From assembly GCA_036346395.1 (NCBI GenBank), contig CM070615.1, positions 10,731,534 through 10,795,533 of the forward strand: DNA of 64,000 nucleotides, given 5' to 3'. The stretch comes from Hsuehochloa calcarea. Taxonomy: Eukaryota; Streptophyta; Magnoliopsida; Poales; Poaceae. Below, in pieces: positions 10,253-23,678 of this stretch (position 1 is the first letter of the stretch; each line of letters starts with the position of its first letter). The position numbers were made by a program, and so were the translations under genes. The notes below the pieces were generated by a model that was given only the letters and a program-made list of their open reading frames with translations, had not been told where the DNA came from and did not search any database.

Positions 10253-13200
10253 TTCGACCTCGAATCTAAACACAGATCTACTCGAAAGAAAACTGCGACT
10301 GGAATTTATTAACGAAAACACGTACCAAAACGAGCAGTGCGGATACTTATCGCGCACGAGGGACTCTAGCTCTCAAGCGGCCTCTCTTACGGACTAGAGA
10401 AAACCACCACGCAAAGACCCAAAACGACGCGTGACCTAACACTCAACCTGAACTTTCTAGGTACCCTCATCAGAAGAGGATCGAAGGCAAGACCATACTC
10501 GATGGTCAACGTCTTAAACTAAAACTCGAACCTTGAATGGTTCAGTGCCCACTCAGACTGAACACACCCGACGCGTTGCGTGCTTGCGCGAGTACCGAGA
10601 CGGTCAAAGCGAAATACCAACTTTCCAATTTCTGCAACTTTCGGAAACGAAGAGAATCCAATTGAAAATAGCGAGTCCTCAACGCGTCCACTAAATGCTA
10701 ACTCTCCACCAAAAGATTAAATTTCCAAATTTGACAATTCATCTCAAAACAAATTCATTTTCTAAATAGGCAGTTTACAAATGAACACCACTACAACCAA
10801 AGGAGAAATTACTGAACGCATAAACCAAACACTTGCGGTTTATGCGAATTGGAAAGAATCTACATGCCAACACTACCCCAACTCAAGTTGCAGAAAACAC
10901 CGGTCAACAACACCAAACTCAAACGAGAATCAAGAAAACACTTCATTATCCGATGAACATACCTTTCCACAGTTTTCTCTTTTCTAGGAATAAAATTTCT
11001 CTCGAACCTTGAAATTCGAATTCACTGACTACCACATGAGCTAAAACCTCTTAGTTAAACATCCTCAAATTATACTCAAATTGAAATACATCATCCACAC
11101 CATTGTGGAGAGGCTATACTGAATCCACCGAATACTCTAGACAATTCATTCTACTAACCAAAATCGATTTAATAGAAGGCGTTCAAGGCACCACAGAATA
11201 GGCTCCACACCATCACATTACCTCCAATTTCCAAGAACAACAACTCAGAATCCTTAACCCGCACAATCATGTACTACATCAAAAAGGGTTCTATCAATTA
11301 TCATTATACTGATCAGGAAACTCCATTATTCCACTTTCTCTACACATAATCATTGTGTGACCAAAGGTCTAGCATAACAATGCAAACCCAAATTTAGTCT
11401 CCAAGATCTCTACCACAAATTTTAATTATAACATATAGGGAAATCAACGGATTGACTCTCCAACATTTTCCCCAATTCTAACATACTCTCTCAATTGCAT
11501 ACTTAGAAATTTCTCACCAAATCTCGCATCATTATCCAATTGCGTTGCTCTATAGAAGTAATCAAGGTTTCCATACCTTCGATAATCACCGACCATTCAA
11601 TCATGAACTGAAGTTCTGAAGTTTCACTATACCATAGGTTCTACTCAGTCGTAACACTTTTCAGACTTACTTCGAAACCAAACATTCCATGTGAATTAAT
11701 TTTCCCCCAAGAGATACAGATCAAAACAATTCTACATTCTACTACTCCTCCAATAACTTGGTAGCAAAATATCACCGCTACGATTACTCATCTACCACCA
11801 AACAGTTGCCAAACTTACCCTTTGCAAACCCTTTGCAACCCAAAACTGTGATCCTTTCTCAAAAGGAAGAGGCGAACAAAGATAAGTTTATTCACACGAA
11901 AGACGTTTCTCATCACGGCGGCAGAAACCAAAAGAAATATTACGATAAAGGTGATCTTGGAAAGCGAAAGTGAGTTCATAAATGGGAGGCACACATCCCT
12001 CAAAGAGAATAGCAAATAACGTAGACACGAAAGAAAGTTATTACGTTTGAAATTCGCCATCTCTTGAGCGGAAAGAGCAACAAATTTAGGGACGCTTCAA
12101 ATAACCTCAAGATTTAATTAAGAATCGATAAGATCCTTCAACAGGACAACTTGCTCGAAACAGTTCATCTACTTGGGAAACACGAGATTTAAATGTTCTC
12201 AGCCACAAAACTCGAAACATTTCCCTTTACAGGATTTCACGGAAAGCAAACGGATTAACTTCGTCTCGAAGAGATCAACGAAAATATTCTTTTATTGCAA
12301 CCTCACTTAGCGAACTCAAACCAAGGAGCCTTTCGGACTAAATCACACGAAATCTTTAAGAAACAATAGGTTAATCCAATTCCTCAAGTTACCCAAAATA
12401 ATTTCAGTTACCAGTTAATTCACGAGCTCCAAGGTACCATGAAAGCTAAACTTGAAATATTCTTATTTGAACGATGTCATCAAAGGCGATCAATTTACTA
12501 CAGGTATTAACATCAAGCCCATAACAACACTTAGAAAACATTTGAAAGACCCGTGGAATGAATGGGTTGATTCCTTCTCGAAAGAAGAGGCAAATAGAAA
12601 GCGATCTTTACCAATGAAGAAATCACTTACCACTCGCAAGGAACACGAACTCGGGGAAAACCAATTAGGCAACGAACTCGTAACACATATGGAAAGTCCA
12701 CGATTGAAAACATAGGTCTCACAAAAATAGAATATCCGACCTTAACCGTTATGAACAAACGGGTATTCAAGATCAAAACACCCGCATCATGGAAGAACTA
12801 TTATAATTTTTTTTTCAACATATCGCTTCACTCGATAAACGATATTTACCACAAAGAACTTGAATTCCCCAAAAGAGCATGAACACAAAACTGGAAATTT
12901 GATCATTTTAGAAATATTACGTAAGGCGGACAACTTTCTTTCTTTATAAAGAAATCAACATTGCCATCACATTACTGATCATGTCAATAAACCTTCTAAA
13001 GGAACATGGCAAATCGTGTTATAGAAATTTTTCAGCATCAAATGGAATTGTAATAACAACTTATTCTAGAAAGGAAACTTAGTACAAAACCACAAAGCTG
13101 AAACAAACCTCTCACACATCTCCACCATAACATTAGAAAAGGCTTTCGATATTTTTTTTTCTTTAGAGAGGTTCTAAACTCCAACATTCCAACTACTCCA

Positions 13201-13994
13201 AAAGAAACGAGTAGAGTCAAGACTTTCTTCGACAAACTTTGTAAAAGCTAATTCCCGTTCCTAAAATACCAAGCAGTTAACTGGGTCCCTTAATCAACAA
13301 GTGAGATAGGACCCTTACCAAAAGAATGATCTTGTCAATAATATCGTGTACAAGTAGCAAAGAGAGCTTAACAATCAGAAAGGCAAGAATTATTTTTGAA
13401 AAACATCTAGGGACCAATAGGAACCCGTAGCCAACCAATTTGTTTGATTACCATCTCCGACTTAATCACCACAAGGCACCCCAAAAAGGGTTTTAACACT
13501 AATCCTCAGAAAAGAGATGTGTTAAACTTCAAGACGCGGAATGATCCAAAAGAAATACATGGAGCCAATGCTTCCTCGTGTTAACGAACTTGCAACATAA
13601 AACTCTCATTATACAAACTATCAAACGAGTAAACGAGTCGCTATTTTCCAATGTGAAAGAAGGAACAAACATGGAAATATCAATATTGCCAACTGTCGAA
13701 GATCATTTAAAATAAAAGAAATTCAACAACCTGAAAACAATAATATTTTCAGAGAACAATTAAAGACCTATTGGATCTCATCAACTACCATGAATCATGA
13801 ACCTAAGAAAAAATTCATCAACTACCACCGGACAAGAATTGGTCAAAATCGAAATCAAGGAAGAGAACCCTTTATCTAAAGCATCCCAAAAGAAATATGC
13901 GAGATCATTGTGCACTTGATAAAGAACTTGCAAAGAAATCGCCAATGCCCAAACCTCAAGCGAACACACGGTTGAATTTTCCCAACAGGTAAAA
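10253..13994 (-). other. Interior of non-autonomous element, left part
   Basis: About 3.7 kb with no recognisable protein. The minus strand at 10318-10450 resembles the extreme C-terminus of gypsy pol: an ELES motif, an R-rich step and a YP pair, in line with the intact-looking EATWELES tail of the 60168 element at 62420-62500. The rest is AT-rich. The longest open frames (87 aa at 12452-12715 on plus, 108 aa at 13781-14107 on minus) have no familiar motif, and the second crosses into the inserted LTR. Confidence 0.6.
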
Positions 13995-16429
13995 TGTGAG
14001 ACCCGGTTTATCAAACTTGTAATGCTTAACCAACCGCTTGGCCCTAGCATCACAAAACAGATAATCCGAGACTCGAGACATGTATACTTCCTAAATGCGG
14101 TATACACACCTCCTTACAAAGTTCATGCATCAATTCCATTCATTCACATAGAACCGAAGCAAAAGCGAGCAGGAATAACATTAATAAAGGATAGTTATTA
14201 CAAAGAGAGGCCAACGGCCAACAATAAAAGAGACAACAATAATTAAGCAATGAAGCAAAAGTGCCATAAGATGGCTACAACAAAAGAGCCAATCGGTGTG
14301 CCTTTAACCCACAAGGCAACCGCCAGGACCGCCAAGCTAGTCGTCGAATCCACAAAGACATCTCACAAAAGTGAGGCCCTTGGGGCTCACCTTCTTCCTC
14401 TGCAAGCAAAAGCAGCCCAGCAAAAACTGGGTGAGTACTTTGAATGTACTCGCAAGATATATAAGAATGATAACAGATCTATGCAATAACTACATGCAAG
14501 CTTATTTAAGTGGAGCGAGTTAGGACTCAAATTTTTAAGCATAAAGCAAGTTTTATTTGCAATAATGAAATAGATTGAAAGCAATTTTGCAATCTGATTT
14601 TATTTGATAAAAGCAGAGTAATCAAGTATCAACAACAAGAAGCAGTCCTGGAAGTGACCAAACCAATAGCCACCACAATAGCATGAATTACCCATTCATG
14701 CCAACCATGTCAAGTTTTAATTTTTAAAACAAAAACAGTTGTTGAAGTCTAGATCTTGCGGGAAATCACCAAGCGTGTCCATAACCTAGGGCGAGGCTAT
14801 TCGAATAGTTTTATCCTGCGAGGTGTACCAACTTACCCACACGCGCACCGCCTTTTGCCAAGCTATTAAGCACACTTCCTTAGGTATGCCTGGCACGGCT
14901 AAGTCCTCTGAGACCTTTCCAATATTGTGAATTATTCACGAGCCACCGTATGGATAGAAACCCATACGTTGTGTCGAGTCATCGTAAAGCCTCGGTCAAC
15001 TACCCTTCGGGTAAAGCCTTGGACAACTACGACGCTCCTCGAGGTGGAGAGCCTACAGGAATCTCCACCACCGCACACCCAACACAAGAACACCGAGAAC
15101 ACATATCATGTTTCACACAACACACACAACCCCTCCTGCGACTCGGAGATAACCCACGCCAAAGTACTAGGTCAAGAGGGTCCCATATAACCCTCATGTG
15201 GTTAGTACGCAAAAGTACTTGGATCAATGGCGCAAAGCAACATTTTCGGTCCTTAGGGACACAGGCACCTTTCCTTGTCACACCCAACAATCACACCAAC
15301 ATGCCATTGTGCCCAAGTCAAATCATTTTGTTTCATTTTCGGTTTTTACAAAACTAAAGCATAAGGTGCTAAACCAAAAATAAACAAAATGATTTGTGTG
15401 ATCAAGGTCATCGACTAAGTCGATAACCGCCCAATTCTCGGTAGCTAAGCATTTCTAAGCATGACATCGCAAAGACAGTAAAAGAGCATAATTAAATCAC
15501 GGGCTCTAATTCACCGATATTAATAACTTATGGTTGTGGCAGGGGATGACATTTTAATGGCAACAATGCATTAGGAGTAACTACCTCTAAACAGGACAAA
15601 AATACTTGGACACAAAAGCAATGCATACATATAATTTATAAACAAGATATTAGACTTTGAAAGTACTGGGACATTTATGATCAAATATCTTGCACGCTTC
15701 TTGAGGTCGAGGTGCTGCTGCGGATCAACAATATTATCAACGTGCCCTTCGGATCCTATCGAAAGAACCAAAAGAACCAATAAGGCAAAAAGAAACCGAA
15801 AAGATCCAACAGTCAACTTCAACAAAAAGCTCTCAAATTTTTACAGTAGAAAGAACATAATTTTTATGAACTAATGCAACAAGAACCAATTGATTTGGAT
15901 TCTTAATGCAAAAGTTATGGCCAAAACATTTTCAGTCGGCCAGAAAAATGAAAAACAGCACTATTCACCTAAGCAATGATTTTAGCGAAATTTTCTAGAA
16001 GGATACAGCTACTGAAATTTTTACAGAAAAACAAGCACCTCATAAGATGAACAACCCCACTGGATTCATCTCATTTGGAGCTTGCAATAATTAGTTATGA
16101 ATTTTCCAAGTTAAATCCATTTTTCAGTTGTACAGATAATCAGTTAAATGCTTTCTTTCAAAATCTAAATTTTCGCTGCAGAACTAAAGTTGAAATCTAT
16201 TTTAGAATAAAGTTCATTAGAAATGAAAAATAACAAAAGTGGTTTGACCGATTTTGGAGTTAAAATGAATTACTTACGCATTTTCAAAGATAAAACTATT
16301 TTTCAGTTGATAAATAAGTCTACAGAAATATAATTCAGATAAGCAGCGTGGACAAATCTGGGCCGAAGATCCGAAATCAAACGGCCCAAACACAAGGCAA
16401 CAGAACTCACGTGCGAACCCTAAGCGCTC

Positions 16430-16720
16430 ACCGTTGGATCTGGATCCAACGAACCAGATGCCAAGGAGTTTCCGGCGGTCCGAACGTTTGTTCAGATCTG
16501 CACCGTCGATCTTGGATCCAACGGTTCACGTGGACCGAATTGTTCGGACGGTCCGAACGTTCATTCGGATCTGGACCGTTGATCTAGGATACAACGGTCC
16601 ACGTTGATCCGGCGCGTGGGATCGTCGAAGGCGCCACGACGCGAGCCGTTGATCTGGGATCCAACGTCCCGCGCGGACCCGAATCGTTCGAACGCTCTCT
16701 CTGCTATGGGCCGTCGATCG
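16430..16720. repeat. GTTGGATCC/GGTCCGAACG minisatellite in LTR
   Basis: Roughly 60-bp modules, each with a GTTGATC-type step, a GGATCCAACGG core, a CACGTGGACC step and a GGACGGTCCGAACG palindrome. At least four imperfect copies are visible, and a second cluster lies at 17640-17800. Matching clusters are at 26110-26400 and 27350-27550 in the other LTR, and the first module appears at 2440-2540. Confidence 0.75.
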
Positions 16721-17330
16721 AAGATCAGACGGTCCAGAATCATCGACAACAGACGACTCGTGCTTTCGTCCGACAAAATTAACAGAGGCGATCTCCGGCT
16801 AATCGCCGCGATCAGAGCACGCTAAGCTAACCAAGAGCACCAACATGATCCTAATACTAACGCCGCATCTGACAAAGAAAGAATCGAGCAATGGATGACT
16901 TACGAATGGAGACGAAATTGAGCGTTTTCGGCGAATTTGGGGAAAAATCAATTGATACGATCCTGCGCCAAATGTGAAATTGATTGAGTGCTAATGCGCA
17001 CAGAGATGAGAGTAAGCGGAGGAGCAAGGAGTTTGAAAATGGTGCACTTACGAGCTAAAGAAGAAGATCACCCTTTGCGGGTGAAAGGGGAAAGCAAATT
17101 GAGCTCTCTGCTTGCCAAAAGTAAAATTGATGAGAGGTTAATACTCCATGAGGTGTTAAGCAAGCGAGGAAGCAATGATTCGGATGAGAGGCCAGAACAC
17201 CACTTTCACGAAGAACTTGAAGCTTCAACAATGGCGCGAGAGCAAAATTTTGAAATGGGGCTCGAGCAATGCACTATCGGTGGTCTTGGAGCTCAAGAGT
17301 GTTCAAAGGATGCTAAGGAAGCCTTTGGGG

Positions 17331-17340
17331 TTTTATAGCC
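17331..17340 (-). promoter_or_regulatory. TATA box of chromovirus LTR
   Basis: The minus strand reads GGCTATAAAA after a C/G-rich lead, present in both LTRs (other copy at 27027-27036). It is the likely core promoter. Only the copy in the right-hand 5' LTR would drive the element. Confidence 0.65.
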
Positions 17341-18384
17341 GAAGGAGCAAGGAAGAAGCAACGGAAGAAAAATGGTGGGGCTCTGTGTTGAGGTCGATCG
17401 AGGCGATGGGAGCACGTGAAATCGGTGGGGCGACGACTATGGAGGCGGTGGAGCGGGGCATTAAATCTTGAGAGTCGTTGGCGAAGCGAGGTGACCGTGA
17501 CGACACGCTGCCGTTTTCACCCTCTCCGTTGACCACGGCGAGTGCGAGCGACGGAGGTAGGCGATAGCGGACGGTACCGTTGGATTTAATCGGACGGCTG
17601 AGAAAGAACGGGTCGAGAATAACGATTCGATCGCGCTTGATCTCGGGCCGTTGATTTGGATCCTACGGTTCACGTTGCGCGAGCCGTTCGGACGGTCCGA
17701 ACGTTCCGCGAACTGAGCCATCGATTTAGAATCAACGGTTCACATGGATTGGCGCGTCGGATGGTCCGAACGTTCACGCGATCGTGGGCCGTTCGATGTC
17801 GATCAACGACTCACAACCCTCGCGCCGACGGCCGAGCGGTGCGTTTAGTTGGTGAACCAAATCAAGTGGCTCGAGCCCGAGTGCGGTCGAACCAGGAACA
17901 GTGAAAACCGATTAGGGTTTGAATTTGAATAACGATTTTGAGGAATTATTTGAGGTAGCAAACAAACTCCAAAATTTATGAAATTTTAGCTGGAGATTCT
18001 TGACAGTAGGAGGAACCTTATATAAAATTTTCAGAGACTTTTATGCAATGCATTTTTCTCTAAAAATTCCAGAAGGCTAAATTAGGAGTTTGACTAATGT
18101 TTGACTTGCCTAAAAATTATCAAATAATTTCTGAAAATTATGAAATAATTCTGAGGTGTTAAACATCACTCCTAGGTTCAATGAAAATTATTTTCAGGGG
18201 TTGGGCACAAGATCTTCATGAAGGAGATTTGTGTTGGTGCCCAAATGGCAATTTGATTTTGATTTCACATAATTCTTTTACAAAAATTATGGAACTGATT
18301 ACAAAAATCAAGATGAGAGAAAAAGTTTTAATTTCTCCTCATTTCTATTACATTCGAAACACAAACCAAGTTTGGGATGTTACA

Positions 18385-18400
18385 AAACCTCCCCCCCTTA
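18385..18400 (-). promoter_or_regulatory. Polypurine tract of chromovirus
   Basis: The minus strand reads AAGGGGGGGAGGTTTT immediately before the 3' LTR. This is the standard position for plus-strand priming and fixes the orientation. Confidence 0.88.
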
Positions 18401-18425
18401 CAAAAATCTCGTCCCGAGATTTGGC

Positions 18426-21400
18426 TCACTCGGTAAAGAAAGATGGATAGTCTGCACGGAGACGATCTTCCCTTTCCCAAGTAGCCTCATCCTCAGAATG
18501 ATTCGACCACTGAACTTTAAGGAACTTGATGGCACGATTCCTCGTCCTTCGTTCAGCCTCATCGAGTATGCGAACAGGATGCTCGCGGTAGGTCAAATCT
18601 TCTTGGACATCGAGAGTTTCCAACGGAGCTTCCTCAGTTGGAACACGGAGGCACTTCTTTAATTGGGACACATGGAAAACATCATGTACCCCTTCAAGTG
18701 CAGCTGGCAATTCCAACTTATAGGCAATTGACCCCTTTCTTCTCGATAACACGGTAGGACCGACATATCGAGGAGCTAACTGCCCTTGACAAACGGCGAT
18801 GACCCTTCAAAGGAGAGACTTTGAGATACACAAAGTCATCGGGCTCAAAGCTCAACTCACGACGGCGGCGATCCGCATAGCTCTTACGCTGGATTGAGTG
18901 CATGCGCAAGCGATCACGAATAAATTTGGACTTGACTCTCGGCCTCATCGATCGAGTCCGGGCCAAAGAAAGGTCTTTCGCCCGTCTCCGACCAATTCAA
19001 CGGGGTTCTGCACTTTCTCCCGTATAAGGCCTCGAAGGGTGACATGCTGAGACTGGCCTGAAAGCTGTTGTTGTAGGAAAACTCGGCAAATGGCAAGCAT
19101 TTCTCCCAATTCTTTCCATAGGAGAGAACACAAGCACGGAGCATGTCTTCCAACACTTGGTTGACTCTTTCGGTCCGCCATCGGTTTGAGGATGATATCT
19201 TTGAATCAAAGAAAGACGAGTGCCCATAGCTTCTTGCAGACCACGCCAAAACCGGGAGGTAAACAGTGAACCACGATCAGAAATGATCGTTTTTGGCACA
19301 CCATGCAAGCTTACAATCCTAGAGACGTAGAGCTCAGCTAGACGATCGGCACGAAGCTTGGTCTTGACTGGAAGAAAATGTGCCACTTTGGTTAATCGAT
19401 CAATAATTACCCAGATAGCATCATTCCCCTTTTGTGACGTGGGCGCACCGGTGATGAAGTCCATCCGATCGAATCCACTTCCATTCGGAATAGGCAAAGG
19501 TGAAGCAAGCTCGCTTTGGGCCGATGCTCGGCCTTGACACGACGACACACGTCGCACTCGACAACGAACCGCAATCTCCCTCTTCATTCGGGTCCACCAA
19601 AATCTCGCGGAGATCTTGATACATCTTTGTGGCCGGGATGGATAGACAAAGGCGAATCATGGGCCTCGCGGAGAATCAAACCCCAGATTCCATGTCCTTT
19701 GGAACCACAAAGTATTGCCGAACCTTACAACACCATGCTCATCCTCGGAGAAGCACTTAGTATTCCGTTCTTGACATTTTCCTTGATGCGGCTTATTCCA
19801 AAGATCCGATTCTTTGGCGACCTTAATCCGATCTACCAAGGTTGGTTGCACAACCAAGGCGTGAGGAACCACGCTCAACCAAACCTAAGTTGAGGCTGAA
19901 ATTCCTCCGAAGGGTGGGTTGACATCCCTGGAGCAACAAGGCATTGCAATGCGCTCTGCGATGGCGCATCGGCAACGACATTAGCCTTGCCGGATGGTAG
20001 TGAATACCCATGTCATAATCTTTGACCAACTCCAACCATCTCTTTTGCACGAGGTTCAGATCTGGTTGGGTGAACAAATACTTTAGGCTTTTGTGATCCG
20101 AATACACCTCACAGCGACACCGATTAGGTAATGTCGCCAAATCTTAAGTGCATGAATCACAGCAGCCAATTCCAAGTCATGGGTAGGGTAGTTGAGTTCA
20201 TGAGGTCTCAATTGCCTTGATGCATAGGCCACTACCTTGCCTTCTTGCATAAGGACACAACCGAGTCCTCGACGAGAAGCATCGCAGAAGATATCGAAAC
20301 TTCGATGAATATCGGGAAGAACAAGGACGGGAGCGGTGGTCAAACGCTTCTTGAGTACTTGGAAGCTTTCCTCACAAGCATCGGACCACAAGAACTTCTT
20401 GTCCTTCTTGAGCAACTCCGTCATCGGCTTCGCGATCTTGGAGAAATTCTCGATAAAACGGCGATAATATCCCGCTAACCCGAGAAAACTCCGCACTTCG
20501 GTTACCGAAGTAGGCTGAACCCATGAAAGAACATCGCTGACCTTGCTAGGGTCAACGGCTACGCCTCCTGCTGAAAGAACATGACCCAAGAAGGCCACTT
20601 TCTTCAACCAGAATGCACACTTGCTGAACTTGGCATACAGCTGGTGCTCACGAAGCTTGCCTAACACAAGCCTCAGATGCTCATCATGTTCCTCCTCATC
20701 CTTGGAATAGATGAGAATATCATCGATGAAAACCACGACAAACTTATCCAAATACTCCATGAATACCGAATTCATGAGGTTCATGAACAAGGCGGGAGCA
20801 TTGGTTAAGCCAAATGACATGACGGTATACTCATACAAGCCATAGCGAGTAGAAAGCCGTCTTTGGAATATCCTCGGTCGTATCCGAACTTGATGATATC
20901 CCATTCTCAAATCAATCTTGGAGAATACTCGGGCCCGATTAATTGATCAAAGAGATCATCAATGCGGGGCAATGGATACTTGTTCTTTACCGTTACTTCA
21001 TTAAGCGGACGGTAATCAACGCACATGCGCAAAGTATTGTCCTTCTTCTTTACGAAGATGGCTGGACAACCCCACGGAGATGAGCTAGGGCGAATGAATC
21101 CTTTCTCTTGCAGCTCATTGATTGCTTCTTCAATTCCACCAACTCGTTCGGTGGCATCCGATAGTGCCTCTTTGAAATCGGGCGATCACAGGAACCAACT
21201 CAATGACAAACTCTAGGTCTCGAATGGTGGCATCCTGGAAGATCTTGGGAAAGACATCAATGAAGTCACGAACTGTGGGGACTTCACTAATATCTAGAGC
21301 GGGCTTCGCTTCAAGCGCGAAGAGATGCGGGCCTAGCGACTTAAAAGCGAACACCTTTCACGGAAAAGACTAGATAGAGAGCGCATTTCTTGGCGCAATC

Positions 21401-22794
21401 GATTTGTCCCTTATCTTTGAGACAACCAATCCATACCAAGAATTACATCTAAACTTGCTGAATGGAGTAGGATAAGATTCGCGAAGAATCTCACTCCCTC
21501 GATTTCAATTGGGACATTCCTACACTCGATTCACTCTCAACTCCGAACCGGAGAGCGAATGAGCAATGGGACCAACAATGGAGTAAAGATGAGCTCACTA
21601 ATAGCGAGAAAAGACTCGAAACAAAAGAATGAGATGCTCTGAATCAAACAAAACGAAGAGCGAATGAGAGTTAACAGAAAGTGTACCCAAAGACGACATC
21701 GGTGCCTCCTGTGCCTCCTCTGCTGAGATGAGGTTGACTCGACCACTACCCACGCCTTGGGTAGTAGGGACTATCTTCAGTCTGAGAAGAACCACCTCTC
21801 GCCCGCGTCCTCCATTAGGACGAGGGGTCGCTCTATCTTCTTGGGGCATTGGTTCGCATAATGCCCTTGTTGTTGCGAGAAAAGCGGTGACATCCGCGGT
21901 GTCGCGGAGGCCTCTGGTGACTCGCAGTGCACGTGATTGGGGCACGGCTGCGAAGGGCGAAGAACAAAAGGCCGGCCTCGGGGTGTTTGTAACTTCCGAC
22001 GCGACCCCCGAGGCCCGCCCAAGCGGGGATAGCTAGCCCGGATGACTTGCGGGCCTCCCACTTACGCTTGCGGGAATCCACAAGTGCTCTCCCCGCATGC
22101 TCAAGAACGATGGCCTTGTCCACCAAGGCACGGAAATCGGAAAGTCGGCGATGGATAGCTTGTCCCGGAGCTCCTCGGACAAACCATCCTTGAACTTCTC
22201 TTGCTTGGCCTCATCGGTGGCCACCTCCTCCGAGCATAACGAGCCAAATGGTTGAACTCGCACAGTACTCGTGATGGCGAACAGCGCCCTTGCACGGCGA
22301 CAAGAATTCCTTCTTCTTCAGCTTCATCAAGCCGGAAGGAATGTGAGAGCGACGGAAGGCGGTACGGAACTCCTCCCAAGTGACGGTGTGGCCGTCAGGC
22401 TGCATGGCGAGGAAGCTCTCCCACCATGTGAGCCGCACCCTCCGGTGGTGCGCGCGCAAGCAGCGCCTTCTCGTGCTCCACGGCGCTGCGCTATCTGGCT
22501 TGCGCTCAACGACCAAGCCAATCGTCTGCGTCAAGCGAGTCCTCGGACACGGAGAGCGGGGAAGTGATGCGAAGAAACTCCGCAAGTCCTCCACGCGACT
22601 GGTGTCCACTCCCTTGTCCCGATCCTGAGGCACCGGAAAGAGCGGAAGTGTTGCGCGCGATGACGTCCAGAAGAACCCTCCTGTCCTCTGCACGGTTGCG
22701 CTCAATCTGGAGAAGGACCTCGGCCATGGTCGGAGGAGGAGGGAGATCTCGTCCGACCGGTGATCGCCTTGGCCGCTACTGAAGCGTCCGCCAT
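18426..22794 (-). pseudogene. Chromovirus gag-pol polyprotein, multiple frameshifts
   Basis: One gag-pol gene broken into overlapping frames. Gag starts at the ATG at 22794. The zinc-knuckle remnant GHYANQC lies near 21840-21880, and protease and linker follow to about 21130. RT runs from about 21120 to 20300 with the catalytic pair in FIDD. RNase H (CDASRRG, ASRQLRPHE) runs to about 20083. The integrase core is at 19590-18990 with its two aspartates (the D of VIIDRLTK and the D of ISDRGS). The GPY/F-type region follows, with a chromodomain (EATWERED, then YPSFF) ending at 18426. The chromodomain is expected to read heterochromatin marks and steer integration. The frame changes at least in gag (around 22200), near the protease, between RNase H and integrase, and beside the integrase glutamate (around 19170). 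Several breaks are missing CTG or CAG triplet parts, the same kind of difference seen between LTR copies, so some may be sequencing errors. Confidence 0.9.
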
Positions 22795-23661
22795 CTGTTA
22801 CAAGAAACTTTGGTTAAAACTAGACTCAAAGATTAAAAGCCGAAGAAAGCGAAAAGCTAACGACTAGGGAATGGAAGATCACCCTAAGCAAAGCCAAAAC
22901 CAATATGTGTATAAACTTAGGCGGGTTTACAAAAGACTCCAAAATGGCAAGGAATCATAAAACCAAAGCTCAACTCCCCAATGCAACTAACCCGTATTGA
23001 ATGAACGAGTAATTGTTTGAGAAGATAAAAATCAGAAAGTCAAGGTAAGATCTAATACCACTTAAGACCAAGGCTACATCAGCGAAAATAGTGTTAGATA
23101 CATAGCCAACTAGTATCACATCTTACCCTTTTTAACCCCACAAGTTTTAGTTGATTATCCTCTCATTTTCTACCCCATTAGAAACCATCGAGCTTCTGTC
23201 AGGAAATTGAGGTTCTTTGTAGCGATTTCGCATCAAGCTTCCACCAAGTCTTCCATTCTAGAAACTTCAAAACTGGCACACTTCAATTTGCCAAGCTCAG
23301 TGGTCCTATCAGAAACCATTGAGCTTGCTGTCTGGAAATTGAAGCGTGCTGTTCAGATTCCGCATCCAAGCCTCTAGCCGAAACCTTCAGTCCAGAAACT
23401 TCAAAACCCTAAGAACTTCAATTTGCCAAACTCAGTGGTTCCCAAAACCCATTTAATCGATAACACTATCTTTGAAAAGGAGATGAGAGGAAAACAACTT
23501 TCAAAACTCAAATTAGAGTAAGATGAGAGGAGAAAGCTAAGATAGGTAAGGAATAAAATCGAGAATTCCTTAAGCTTTCAAAAATCATTTGATACTTTGA
23601 AAATAGTATTTTCCAAAATATCCTAAAAGACGACCATGCTTGGGTTACTACGGTCAGTATG
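22795..23661 (-). other. Chromovirus 5' untranslated leader
   Basis: About 870 bp between the primer site and the gag ATG. No open frame of note. Two similar blocks of about 115 bp, at roughly 23181-23302 and 23305-23430, both contain GAAACCAT-GAGCTT and TTCAATTTGCCAA motifs, indicating a local duplication of leader sequence. Confidence 0.6.
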
Positions 23662-23673
23662 GCTCTGATACCA
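23662..23673 (-). promoter_or_regulatory. Primer binding site, tRNA-iMet (chromovirus)
   Basis: The minus strand reads TGGTATCAGAGC, the complement of the 3' end of plant initiator tRNA-Met, five bases from the 5' LTR boundary at 23679. This is where minus-strand reverse transcription would start. Confidence 0.95.
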
Positions 23674-23678
23674 AACCT

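Larger units (their letters stand above)
13995..18384 (-). repeat. 3' LTR of chromovirus (4.39 kb)
   Basis: Termini TGTGAGACC and GGGATGTTACA on the plus strand, paired with 23679-28103. TATA box at 17331-17340. From the TATA position, U3 is about 1.0 kb and the R-U5 part more than 3 kb, unusually long. Modules built on GTTGGATCC and GGTCCGAACG repeat at about 16430-16720 and 17640-17800. Open frames inside (for example 16988-17338, 116 aa) show no known motif and are not called as genes. Confidence 0.95.

Noticed and set aside
10781..12715. Small plus-strand frames (68-87 aa) in the non-autonomous interior
   Set aside because: AT-rich, no domains, no homologous frame in the related element, and length expected by chance.
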